Shown here piece by piece: positions 1 through 5,774 of a DNA stretch of 8,091 nt. Under the pieces are notes generated by a model, which was given only the letters and a program-made list of their open reading frames with translations, was not told where the DNA came from and made no database searches. The position numbers and the translations under genes were made by a program. Every line of letters begins with the position of its first letter. Position 1 is the stretch's first letter. Origin of the DNA: Coriobacteriaceae bacterium (GTDB taxonomy: Bacteria; Actinomycetota; Coriobacteriia; Coriobacteriales; Eggerthellaceae); the NCBI GenBank assembly GCA_015062635.1, contig SUUF01000072.1, positions 1 through 8,091 of the forward strand. Reading direction: 5' to 3'.

Positions 1-524
1 TCGACCTCGTAGGGCATGAATTCCGACAGGTAGCCGCGTTCGGAGAGGATGCGCTCGATGTCATCGAGCGTGGAATCATCGGGGGCCGAGACATGGTGGA
101 AGTGATACCCCGAGGTCACGGTGAGCAACGGCGACGACTTCCCGCTGCGGATACCCTCCATGAAGCGCTCGACGTCGCGGCGGCTCGCGATGCCGAGCTG
201 CGCCGACATGCGCCCGTACACGCGGTGGTTCACGATGACGTCTTCCACCGTCCCGCCGGCATCGACGATGGCCACGAGCTCGTCCTCGGTTTCGGCCTCG
301 GTGTGCCGGCATTTGAACAGGCGCCGGCAACCCGCAGGTTTCTCGAGCACATACCCGCGCGCCGTCGCGACGATGGGAAGGCCCTGGGTGCGCAGCAATG
401 CGATATCCTGCACCACCACCTGGCGGCTCACCCCCGTGAGCTTCGCAAGCGCACCGCCCGAAAGCGGCGCCTCGGCCTGCTCCAAGGCCAGCGCAATCTC
501 GTTTCGCCGTTCCACGCCTGTCAT
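1..524 (-). CDS. niaR: NiaR-type transcription repressor (HTH + 3H domain), 3' end cut by window
   Basis: This is a probable nicotinate-responsive repressor of NAD-precursor uptake and synthesis genes. Translation from ATG 522-524 gives at least 174 residues and stays open to the left edge, so only the last few residues are missing (family about 170-185 aa). Residues 1-60 form a winged HTH with a recognition-helix-like LTGVSRQVVVQDI (29-41) and a wing ending ARGYVLEK. Residues 65-174 match the 3H ligand domain: H74, E82, H141 and H143 reproduce the spacing of the H/E/H/H metal site known from the Thermotoga NiaR structure, and NHRVYGRM (99-106) is also typical. The Shine-Dalgarno AAGGGG lies just upstream of this ATG. 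It is separated from the GNAT gene by a terminator, so it is probably transcribed alone. Family assignment is strong; the exact effector (nicotinate or another small acid) is inferred. Confidence 0.88.
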   Translation of the reverse strand, partial: MTGVERRNEIALALEQAEAPLSGGALAKLTGVSRQVVVQDIALLRTQGLPIVATARGYVLEKPAGCRRLFKCRHTEAETEDELVAIVDAGGTVEDVIVNHRVYGRMSAQLGIASRRDVERFMEGIRSGKSSPLLTVTSGYHFHHVSAPDDSTLDDIERILSERGYLSEFMPYEV

Positions 525-607
525 GCTCGCCCCTTGTCGTCAATGCTTTCCGCTACAAGGATACTACGATTGGGCCGAAAGGCGTTCGCCCAGTCCGGTA
601 TTCGGCG

Positions 608-632
608 AGCCATTCCAGGCCAGCCATTCCAG
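608..632. repeat. 11-bp direct repeat upstream of niaR
   Basis: AGCCATTCCAG occurs at 608-618 and again at 622-632, 14 bp apart. It lies in the 123-bp gap between the GNAT terminator and niaR, about 85 bp upstream of the niaR start. It could be a regulator site for niaR, but no clear -35/-10 pair is visible next to it, and two 11-mers are weak evidence. Confidence 0.35.
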
Positions 633-647
633 CTGACGGCACAGTAA

Positions 648-672
648 AACGGGCCGAATGCCTCGGCCCGTT
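648..672 (-). terminator. Intrinsic terminator of the GNAT gene
   Basis: There is a perfect 10-bp inverted repeat, with arms AACGGGCCGA (648-657) and TCGGCCCGTT (663-672) and a 5-nt loop. On the minus strand it is followed by a short T-run (TTTTACTG). It lies 30 bp past the GNAT stop and before niaR, as expected for a rho-independent terminator separating the two units. Confidence 0.8.
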
Positions 673-701
673 CGTCATCGTCTCTACATCCGGCAGCCGG
701 C

Positions 702-1268
702 CTATACCATCTTGCACATGATGTAGTCGTCCATCACGAAGCCCGCGCCGATATCGGCGGCCAGCTCCTGGATGGTTTCGAACCCGCGGCCCAGGTAGGC
801 GCGGATGCCCAGCTCGTTGCCGCGGTTCACGGTAAGGTACATCGCGTCGAGCCCCTCGTCGCGGCACAGCTGCTCGTAGAACTCGATGACCCGGCTCGCA
901 TAATGCTTGCCGCGCTCGTTCGCATACAGGTAGATCTTCGAGATGAACAGGCGCTTCGTCGCGCGCTTCGAGATCTCTTCGCCATGCTTGACGCTTTCGG
1001 GCGAATCGGGGCAGGCCGAGAAATCCTCGGCGAGCGACGAGGTGTAGCCCACGCACGTGCCCGCCTCGTCGAACAGCAGCCAATAGCGGTACCCCACCTC
1101 GTGCACGTCGCGCTCGATGGCCTCCAGGCTCTGCATGTTCGCGACCATGTATTCGGTCTGCGCCATTCCGATGAGCGCCGGCCAGTACTCGAACCAGATG
1201 TCATGCGCCACGCGCGCCACGCGCTCGAAATCGTCGTCGGTCTGAACCAGGCGGAACGTCAATGCCAC
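702..1268 (-). CDS. GNAT-family N-acetyltransferase
   Basis: This is a 188-aa acetyl-CoA-dependent acyltransferase of the GNAT fold, cytoplasmic, with unknown substrate. The start is GTG at 1266-1268, preceded by a full AGGAGG (1274-1279) at 5-nt spacing. The N-terminal acceptor region is aromatic-rich (HDIWFEYWP, 22-30). Motif A spans LFISKIYLYANERGKHYASR (107-126), and the motif B/C region is LTVNRGNELGIRAYLGRGFE (145-164), with the usual N...A...Y..RGF pattern. The pyrophosphate-binding loop normally reads R-G-K-G-x-G/A; here it is R119-G-K-H-Y-A, with His122 in place of the central Gly. The protein may therefore bind acyl-CoA differently. It lies 91 bp past dxs with a likely promoter of its own and an intrinsic terminator behind it. 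A specific gene name is not justified. Confidence 0.88.
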   Translation of the reverse strand: MALTFRLVQTDDDFERVARVAHDIWFEYWPALIGMAQTEYMVANMQSLEAIERDVHEVGYRYWLLFDEAGTCVGYTSSLAEDFSACPDSPESVKHGEEISKRATKRLFISKIYLYANERGKHYASRVIEFYEQLCRDEGLDAMYLTVNRGNELGIRAYLGRGFETIQELAADIGAGFVMDDYIMCKMV

Positions 1269-1302
1269 AATAGCCTCCTCTGCATTTCGAAGAGGCTATT
1301 GT
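1267..1302 (-). promoter_or_regulatory. Perfect 11-bp dyad covering the SD and start of the GNAT gene
   Basis: Arms ACAATAGCCTC (1267-1277) and GAGGCTATTGT (1292-1302) are exact reverse complements around a 14-nt spacer. The right-hand RNA arm contains most of the AGGAGG Shine-Dalgarno and reaches into the GTG start codon. On the minus strand the upstream arm contains TACAAT (1303-1298), a good -10 box with no clear -35. Two readings are possible: a DNA operator spanning -10 to the ribosome site, or an RNA hairpin that hides the ribosome site in transcripts reading through from dxs. It is not a terminator, because no T-run follows. Confidence 0.6.
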
Positions 1303-1359
1303 AGACGAAAACCATGCTCTTGGGCAGACGAATTGGACTGGCAAATGGGCAGGCGAAAC

Positions 1360-3234
1360 CTACAGGCGCGCCCGCACGGCCGCGGCGATTCCCTCGGCGT
1401 CGAGGCCCACCTCGTGATACAGCGCCGGCACCTTGCCCTGCGGCACATAGGCGTCGGGAAGGCCCAGCACCAACGTGGGAACCTGCAGGCCCTCGCCCGA
1501 CAGCGCGCACAGGATGCCCTCGCCCACGCCGCCGGTGACCACGCCTTCTTCCAGCGTCACCACCAGGCGCGTCTGCGCGGCCGCGCGAATCGCGTCGAGG
1601 TCGAGCGGCTTGGCCCAGCGCATGTCGACCACACGCGCCTGCACGCCCTGTTCCGCCAGCAATTCGGCGGCAGCCTGCGCCTGCGCGACCATCGTGCCGA
1701 ACGCGAGCAGCGCCACGTCGTCGCCCTCGCGCACCGTGCGCGCCTTCCCCAGCTCGAGCATCTGCGGGTGCTCGGGAATGGGCACGCCGCGGCCCTCGCC
1801 ACGCGGGTAGCGGATGGCCACCGGGCCCTCGAGCTTCAGGGCGGTATGCAGGCCGTTCACGAGCTCGGCCTCGTCAGAAGGCACGAACACCCTCATATTC
1901 GGAATCATGCGCGTGTACACCAGGTCGTACAGGCCGTTGTGCGTGGGGCCGTCGTCGCCCACCAGGCCGGCGCGGTCGATGGCGAACACCACGTTGAAAT
2001 TGGCCAGGGCCACGTCGATGGCCATCTGGTCGATGGCGCGCTGCAAGAACGTCGAGTAGATGGCCACGACGGGCTTCTTGCCGCCGATGGCCAGGCCGCT
2101 CGCCAAGCCCACCGCATGCTCTTCGGTGATGCCGACGTCGATGAACCGGTGCGGGAATTCGTTTGCGAACGCGGAAAGCCCGGTGCCGCCCTTCATCGCG
2201 GCGGTGATGGCCACGATGTCGCCGTCGAGGCGCGCCTCGCGCAACAGCGCATCGCCGAACACGTCCATGTACTTCGGCGCCGCGGCCGGCTTCGGCACCG
2301 GCTCGCCGGTCTTCGCGTCGAAGGGCCCGATGCCGTGGAAGGTCTCGGGCTTGCGCATCGCGGGCACGTAGCCGGCGCCCTTCTTCGTCACGACGTGCAC
2401 GAGCGTGGGCCCGTGCGTGTGCATCACGGTGCGCAGCACGCGGCGCAGCGCGGTGATATCGTGCCCGTCGATGGGCGCGGTGCAGGTGATGCCGAGCTGC
2501 TCGAAGATCATCGTGCGCTCGGGCAGGAAGAAATGCTTCACGGAATCCTTGGCGTTGCGGCCCCATTCCAACGTGAAACGCGCGAGCGGGCCGGCGCTTT
2601 CCAGCTTCCGCTGCATCGAGTCGCGGCTGTCGCGGTACTCGTTCAGCGCGCGCATCTCGCCGAAATGCTGCATCAGCGCGCCGACGTTGCGCGAGATGGA
2701 CATCTCGTTGTCGTTGAGGATGATGACCATCTGCGTCTGGTCTTGGCCGATCTGGTTGAGGGCCTCGAATGCCATGCCGCCCGAGATGGCCGCATCGCCG
2801 ATGACGGCCACGATGCGCTCGCGCGACCCGCGCAGGTCGCGCGCCTTGGCCAGGCCCAACGCCACCGAAAGCGAGTCAGAGGCGTGGCCCGACGGGTGCA
2901 CGTCGTAGGGGCTTTCGGACGGTTTCGGGAAACCCGAGATGCCGCCCTGCTTGCGCAGCGTGTCGAACTGCGCGAGCCGCCCGGTGAGAATCTTGTGCGC
3001 ATACGCCTGATGCCCCACGTCGTAGACGATCTTGTCGCGCGGGCAGTCGAGCTCGGCGTGCAGCGCAAGGATGATCTCGACGGCGCCGAGGCTGCTGCCC
3101 ACGTGCCCGCCGTTCTTCGCGGTGGTCTCGATGATCTGCGCGCGGATCTCGTCGGCGACGAGCGCGAGCTCCTCGTCGGTGAGGACCTTCAGGTCGTCGG
3201 GGCCGGAGATGGCGTCGATGATGCGCTCGGACAT
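1360..3234 (-). CDS. dxs: 1-deoxy-D-xylulose-5-phosphate synthase
   Basis: This is a thiamine-diphosphate- and Mg-dependent enzyme that joins pyruvate and glyceraldehyde 3-phosphate into DXP, the first step of the MEP isoprenoid pathway and a source for thiamine and pyridoxal. The 624-aa length is typical. Visible landmarks are GGHVGSSLG (His44, equivalent to E. coli His49), YDVGHQAYAHKILTGR (71-86), the ThDP motif GDAAISGG (146-153) with NDNEMSIS (174-181), TEEHAV with Glu371, DRAGLVGDDGPTH (420-432, catalytic-site His432), and RYPRG (475-479). The ThDP motif reads GDA rather than the usual GDG. The start is ATG 3232-3234, 1 nt after the xseB stop and 6 nt after an AGGAGG embedded in the xseB tail. 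An in-frame upstream ATG at 3291 overlaps xseB and lacks such a site. It is last in the asp23-nusB-xseB-dxs operon; no strong terminator is seen behind it, so some read-through into the GNAT gene is likely. Confidence 0.97.
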   Translation of the reverse strand: MSERIIDAISGPDDLKVLTDEELALVADEIRAQIIETTAKNGGHVGSSLGAVEIILALHAELDCPRDKIVYDVGHQAYAHKILTGRLAQFDTLRKQGGISGFPKPSESPYDVHPSGHASDSLSVALGLAKARDLRGSRERIVAVIGDAAISGGMAFEALNQIGQDQTQMVIILNDNEMSISRNVGALMQHFGEMRALNEYRDSRDSMQRKLESAGPLARFTLEWGRNAKDSVKHFFLPERTMIFEQLGITCTAPIDGHDITALRRVLRTVMHTHGPTLVHVVTKKGAGYVPAMRKPETFHGIGPFDAKTGEPVPKPAAAPKYMDVFGDALLREARLDGDIVAITAAMKGGTGLSAFANEFPHRFIDVGITEEHAVGLASGLAIGGKKPVVAIYSTFLQRAIDQMAIDVALANFNVVFAIDRAGLVGDDGPTHNGLYDLVYTRMIPNMRVFVPSDEAELVNGLHTALKLEGPVAIRYPRGEGRGVPIPEHPQMLELGKARTVREGDDVALLAFGTMVAQAQAAAELLAEQGVQARVVDMRWAKPLDLDAIRAAAQTRLVVTLEEGVVTGGVGEGILCALSGEGLQVPTLVLGLPDAYVPQGKVPALYHEVGLDAEGIAAAVRARL

Positions 3235-3235
3235 G

Positions 3236-3460
3236 TCAGCCCTCCTCGGTAGCGGGCGGTGCGTCCTGCTCGTCGGGCGCGGGCGCGACAAGGTCGGCCT
3301 CCATGATCTCGGATGCCTTCATCCCGAGCTTCACGGCCTCCTCGTACAGCGCGAGCGCGTCGTCGAGCGAAAGGGAATCGTCGTTCACGGCCGCGGCGAT
3401 CTCGTCGAGGCGCGCCTTCACGGCCTTCAGGTCGTGCGCGTCGGTGGACGGGGCCGTCAT
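3236..3460 (-). CDS. xseB: Exodeoxyribonuclease VII small subunit
   Basis: This is a 74-aa small subunit that coats the XseA large subunit in exonuclease VII, which degrades single-stranded DNA to oligonucleotides during repair. The diagnostic helical hairpin LKAVKARLDEIAAAVNDD (11-28) is followed by SLSLDDALALYEEAVKL (29-45), with the hallmark L-x-E-A-L/Y-E-x-G-type pattern. The acidic, Pro/Ala-rich tail (59-74) is dispensable-looking. Its ATG (3458-3460) overlaps the nusB stop as ATGA, and its stop is 1 nt from dxs, so the three genes are probably translationally coupled. The large-subunit gene xseA, usually next to xseB, is not in this window. Confidence 0.92.
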   Translation of the reverse strand: MTAPSTDAHDLKAVKARLDEIAAAVNDDSLSLDDALALYEEAVKLGMKASEIMEADLVAPAPDEQDAPPATEEG

Positions 3461-4008
3461 TCCCGGCCGCCCTCGGAAGCAGCCGTGCCTTCAGCGGCAT
3501 CCCCGGCGTCTTCCGCAGCCTCCCCATCTGCGGCGCCTTCCGCGGCCGCACGGTCGGGCCATGCGGGCACCTCGGGCATCGCGCCGTCATGTTCTTCCAG
3601 GTACTCGGCGATCCGGCCGAGCACGCCGTTCACGAAACGCGGCGATTCGTCCTCGCCGCCGAATTCCTTCGCGAGGTCGACGGCCTCGTTGATGGCCACC
3701 GATACCGGCACCTCGTCGACATAGGCCATCTCGTAGCACGCGAGGCGCAGGATGGCGCGGTCGACGGCGGGCATGCGGTCGACGGCCCAGTTCTCGGAAT
3801 AGCGGCCCAGCAGCTCGTCGATGGGCGTGAGGTTCTCGTCGATGCCGGTGAGCAGGCGCAACGCATACTGCGACGGCTTCGCGCCATCGATGAAGCTCGA
3901 CTCGTCCTCCAACAGCACCTCGGGCGCCGCATCGAGGATCTCGGCCTGGTACAGCACCTGCACCGCCTGCTTGCGCGCATACGTGCGCTCATGACGCTTC
4001 GCAGCCAT
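3457..4008 (-). CDS. nusB: Transcription antitermination factor NusB, with Ala/Glu-rich C-terminal tail
   Basis: NusB pairs with NusE (ribosomal protein S10) and binds boxA RNA to allow antitermination, chiefly in rRNA operons. Residues 4-140 hold the whole all-helical domain: RTYARKQAVQVLYQAEI (8-24), the GRYSENWAVDRMPAVDRAILRLACYEM segment (68-94, written here only as a landmark range), and VPVSVAINEAVDLAKEFG (100-117) followed by SPRFVNGVLGRIAE (122-135), the classic NusB signature. Length is 183 aa against a usual 130-150; the extra 40 residues (about 144-183) are a low-complexity Ala/Glu/Gly/Asp tail, likely disordered. The start is ATG 4006-4008, with GAGGGG 6-7 nt upstream. It lies 35 bp after asp23 and overlaps xseB by 3 nt. 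Confidence 0.95.
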   Translation of the reverse strand: MAAKRHERTYARKQAVQVLYQAEILDAAPEVLLEDESSFIDGAKPSQYALRLLTGIDENLTPIDELLGRYSENWAVDRMPAVDRAILRLACYEMAYVDEVPVSVAINEAVDLAKEFGGEDESPRFVNGVLGRIAEYLEEHDGAMPEVPAWPDRAAAEGAADGEAAEDAGDAAEGTAASEGGRE

Positions 4009-4043
4009 GGAAACCCCTCTCGCTATGCGATTGCCGATTGCAG

Positions 4044-4391
4044 CTAGTCGGAGAACCGGATGCCGTCGACGTAGACGTCGACTGCTTTCACGTTCATGCT
4101 CGTCTGGGTGGTGATGGCATCGTAGACGGCCTGGCGGATGTCATCGGAGACATCGGCGAGGGAACGCCCGTAGCGCACGGTGACGTGCACGCCCACGGTG
4201 AGGTCGCCGTTCTCGTCCTGCAGCAGGTCGATGCCCTGGTTGCTGGGCGTGCTGCGGAAGACGGCCTGCAGCAGGCGCGCCGGCGGGTTGCCCACCTGGA
4301 CGATGCCCTTGATGTCCTTCACGGCGAGGGCGATGATGGTCTGCACCACCTCGTGGGTGATCTCGGTGGTCTCGTTCAGCGGATCGATCAT
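4044..4391 (-). CDS. Asp23/Gls24 family envelope-stress protein
   Basis: This is a 115-aa protein of the Asp23/Gls24 (DUF322, YqhY-like) family, of unknown biochemical function and associated with the envelope or with fatty-acid synthesis control in Firmicutes. The family pattern is visible: ITHEVVQTIIALAVKDIKGI (11-30), a central strand pair LTVGVHVTVRYG (64-75), SLADVSDDIRQAVYDAI (77-93) and the C-terminal VKAVDVYVDGIRF (101-113). I chose ATG 4389-4391 because GGGAG (4403-4399) sits 7 nt upstream and the protein then matches family length. A longer in-frame form starts at ATG 4463 (139 aa) directly behind a TATAAT box and could be made from a leaderless mRNA. It heads the asp23-nusB-xseB-dxs operon, and its place before nusB matches yqhY-nusB in Bacillus. 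Confidence 0.9.
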   Translation of the reverse strand: MIDPLNETTEITHEVVQTIIALAVKDIKGIVQVGNPPARLLQAVFRSTPSNQGIDLLQDENGDLTVGVHVTVRYGRSLADVSDDIRQAVYDAITTQTSMNVKAVDVYVDGIRFSD

Positions 4392-4465
4392 TGCGTATCT
4401 CCCATCTCGGCTTCCCGCCATTGTCAAAACGCGGAGCGCCTGGGCGGCTGCCGCGGTGTTCATGA

Positions 4466-4477
4466 AAGCTTATTATA
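4466..4477 (-). promoter_or_regulatory. Probable promoter of the asp23-nusB-xseB-dxs operon
   Basis: A perfect TATAAT lies on the minus strand at 4477-4472, 84 bp upstream of the SD-led asp23 start. The -35 region at the expected distance (TGGTGC, 4500-4495) is poor. Transcription would begin near 4466-4463, right at the alternative ATG. Confidence 0.5.
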
Positions 4478-4539
4478 TGCCGGGCCGGGCGGGCGCACCA
4501 TGCCGCAACCCATTCCCCGGCAAGTTTCCACGAAAGAAG

Positions 4540-4566
4540 GCGGCCGCCCCGAAATGGGACGGCCGC
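4540..4566 (-). terminator. Likely intrinsic terminator of efp
   Basis: There is an 11-bp stem with one G-U pair: arms GCGGCCGCCCC (4540-4550) and GGGACGGCCGC (4556-4566), with a 5-nt loop. On the minus strand it is followed by CTTCTTTCG, an interrupted T-run. It lies 31 bp past the efp stop and before the asp23 promoter, so efp and the asp23 operon appear to be separate units. Confidence 0.7.
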
Positions 4567-4596
4567 GCTTTGCCTCTTGCGTGAGTATCCCGGCGG

Positions 4597-5157
4597 CTAG
4601 ACGCGCTTGATGAAGCGGCCGTCGCGGGTGTCGACCTGGACGATCTCGCCGACGTTCATGTACATCGGAACCTGCACCACGGCGCCGGTCTCGAGCGTGG
4701 CCGGCTTGCCGCCGCCCTGGACGGTGTCGCCCTTGAAGCCCGGCTCGGTGTCGACGATCTCGAGCTCGACGAACATCTTGGGCTCGAGGCCGATGAGCTC
4801 GTCGGCCGCGTACAGCAGGCTCACCTCGTCGTTCTCCTTGAGCCACTGGGCCTTGTCGCCGACGGTCTCGGCGGGAAGCGAGATCTGCTCGTAGTCGGAG
4901 GTGTCCATGAAGTAGTAGTCGGCACCGTCGTTGTACAGGTACTGCATGGTCTTGTTCTCGAGACGCACGCTCTCCATCTTGGCGCCGGCGCTGAAGGTGT
5001 TGTCGATGACGCGGCCGGTGCGGATGTCGCGAAGCTTGGTGCGCACGAAGGCAGGGCCCTTGCCCGGCTTCACGTGCTGGAACTCCACGATGGTGTAGAG
5101 CTTGCCCTTGAAATCGATGCACATGCCGTTCTTGAAATCTGCGGTGGAAATAGCCAC
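4597..5157 (-). CDS. efp: Translation elongation factor P
   Basis: EF-P binds ribosomes stalled on consecutive prolines and stimulates peptide bond formation. The 186-aa length is standard, with the N-terminal KOW-like domain (1-64) and two OB domains (about 67-127 and 130-186). The C-terminal signature is intact: LETGAVVQVPMYMNVGEIVQV (154-174). The tip of domain I reads HVKPGKGPAF, with Lys33 in the loop P31-G-K-G-P35. That palindromic PGKGP loop is the form reported for Actinobacteria, where the lysine works without modification; no epmA/epmB/earP/ymfI gene is seen here. The start is GTG 5155-5157, with GAGAGG about 9 nt upstream. It has its own consensus-like promoter and a terminator behind it. 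In many bacteria pepP sits directly upstream; here about 1.8 kb intervenes. Confidence 0.97.
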   Translation of the reverse strand: MAISTADFKNGMCIDFKGKLYTIVEFQHVKPGKGPAFVRTKLRDIRTGRVIDNTFSAGAKMESVRLENKTMQYLYNDGADYYFMDTSDYEQISLPAETVGDKAQWLKENDEVSLLYAADELIGLEPKMFVELEIVDTEPGFKGDTVQGGGKPATLETGAVVQVPMYMNVGEIVQVDTRDGRFIKRV

Positions 5158-5192
5158 GGGTGTAATCCTCTCTATGAAAAAAGCAACGCCCC

Positions 5193-5221
5193 ATTATAAC
5201 CATATCGGGATGTAGTGCCAA
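5193..5221 (-). promoter_or_regulatory. sigma-70-type promoter of efp
   Basis: TTGGCA (5221-5216) and TATAAT (5198-5193) are separated by exactly 17 bp on the minus strand, one mismatch from full consensus. Predicted transcription starts near 5186, giving a short leader of about 30 nt that contains the GAGAGG ribosome site. This is the strongest promoter in the window. Confidence 0.85.
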
Positions 5222-5550
5222 TGCCCCTTCATGGGGTTTCGATGATGCCGGGTGCGTGTGCCCGATTCCCCGATCGTCGAATTGAGCGCGAGAAAGGCCG
5301 CAGCGGCTCCATCACAGGCGGAAGCGCCGTTAGGCGCCGGCAAACGGGAGGGCCTTTTGGCCCGGCCGCGGCGGCCCTCTCCCCGCAGGCATAAGGCGTA
5401 AAACCGCGCAGCGCCGCACCGAACAGCCGAGCATCCGGTTGGGCACCCCGTCATCGGCGGACAATCGACGGCCTCCGGCGAATTGCAAGGCGCCAGCAGC
5501 GCTATCAGATGGCCGCTATGCCGCCAACGCAGGGATGGGCATCGCGGCGG
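5222..5550. other. Gene-free GC-rich stretch with a cluster of hairpins
   Basis: I see no convincing coding sequence here. A minus-strand reading frame of 148 codons (5640-5194) covers it, but it starts inside the AT-rich repeats, is rich in Cys, Arg and His without a pattern, and overlaps the efp promoter. What is visible is a run of hairpins: GCGCC-GTTA-GGCGC (5324-5337), GGGCC-TTTT-GGCCC (5350-5363) and GGCCG-CGG-CGGCC (5364-5376). The last two compete with an outer stem GAGGGCC/GGCCCTC (5348-5354 with 5373-5379). No tRNA or known small-RNA signature was recognised. It may be a decayed gene, an untranslated structured RNA or simply spacer. Confidence 0.5.
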
Positions 5551-5580
5551 TGTTATAAATTGGCGATTATGTTTGATTTT
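5551..5580 (+). repeat. Array element copy 1 (plus orientation)
   Basis: First of four 30-bp AT-rich elements. Conserved blocks are TGTTA at the left end, AA at positions 8-9 and ATGTTTGATTTT at the right end; the 9-10 bp in the middle vary between copies. It lies exactly 50 bp before copy 2 and mirrors copy 4 about base 5675. Confidence 0.85.
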
Positions 5581-5600
5581 CGTCAAATGATCAGCATGAT

Positions 5601-5630
5601 TGTTATAAATTCTTCGTAATGTTTGATTTT
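5601..5630 (+). repeat. Array element copy 2 (plus orientation)
   Basis: It is identical to copy 1 over the first 12 bases (TGTTATAAATT block) and the last 12 (ATGTTTGATTTT), with a different centre. The 20-bp stretch between copies 1 and 2 contains the minus-strand hexamer TTGACG (5586-5581). Confidence 0.85.
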
Positions 5631-5718
5631 TGCGAGGCACCTCGAGTAGCAGCGGGTTTCGCTTTGCATATCCCCAGTTCAGACGGACGCGCTTTCGGCA
5701 CTACGAGAACCCCCTCCA

Positions 5719-5749
5719 GAAAATCAAACATTTGCCGGGTTTTTTAACA
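5719..5749 (-). repeat. Array element copy 3 (inverted)
   Basis: Read on the minus strand (5749-5720), this copy has TGTTA, AAA and a perfect ATGTTTGATTTT at the same spacing as copies 1 and 2. It mirrors copy 2 exactly about base 5675. Its TGTTA end overlaps TTAACA (5744-5749), a candidate -35 box for the plus-strand gene. Confidence 0.82.
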
Positions 5750-5774
5750 TTTGACATCGACGACGGCCTATAAT
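5744..5774 (+). promoter_or_regulatory. Probable promoter of the AbiEi-like gene, embedded in the repeat array
   Basis: TATAAT occurs at 5769-5774. Two -35 candidates exist: TTAACA (5744-5749) at a long 19-bp spacing, and a perfect TTGACA (5751-5756) at an unusually short 12-bp spacing. The -10 and the TTAACA candidate overlap inverted copies 4 and 3, so a protein on those copies would be expected to block initiation. The predicted leader is about 80 nt and starts with a small hairpin. Confidence 0.55.

Noticed and set aside
93..647. Plus-strand open frame opposite niaR
   Set aside because: Antisense to a convincing NiaR-family gene and runs through the niaR upstream region; low-complexity Arg/His-rich product.
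1333..3252. Long plus-strand open frame (639 codons) opposite dxs
   Set aside because: It is exactly antisense to a fully conserved dxs; its His/Arg/Ala/Val-rich product is the usual shadow of a GC-rich gene.
4422..4427. Perfect TTGACA on the minus strand in the asp23 leader
   Set aside because: No -10-like hexamer occurs 15-19 bp downstream; the sequence there is the asp23 ribosome site.
5501..5520. Possible fifth, decayed array copy about 51 bp left of copy 1
   Set aside because: It matches copy 1 at about 14 of 20 positions but lacks the ATGTTTGATTTT block, is off the 50-bp register by one base, and has no mirrored partner near 5830-5850.
5194..5640. Minus-strand open frame of 148 codons between efp and the array
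   Set aside because: It begins inside the AT-rich repeat array, covers the efp promoter, lacks a ribosome site and has no recognisable domain or coding-like composition.
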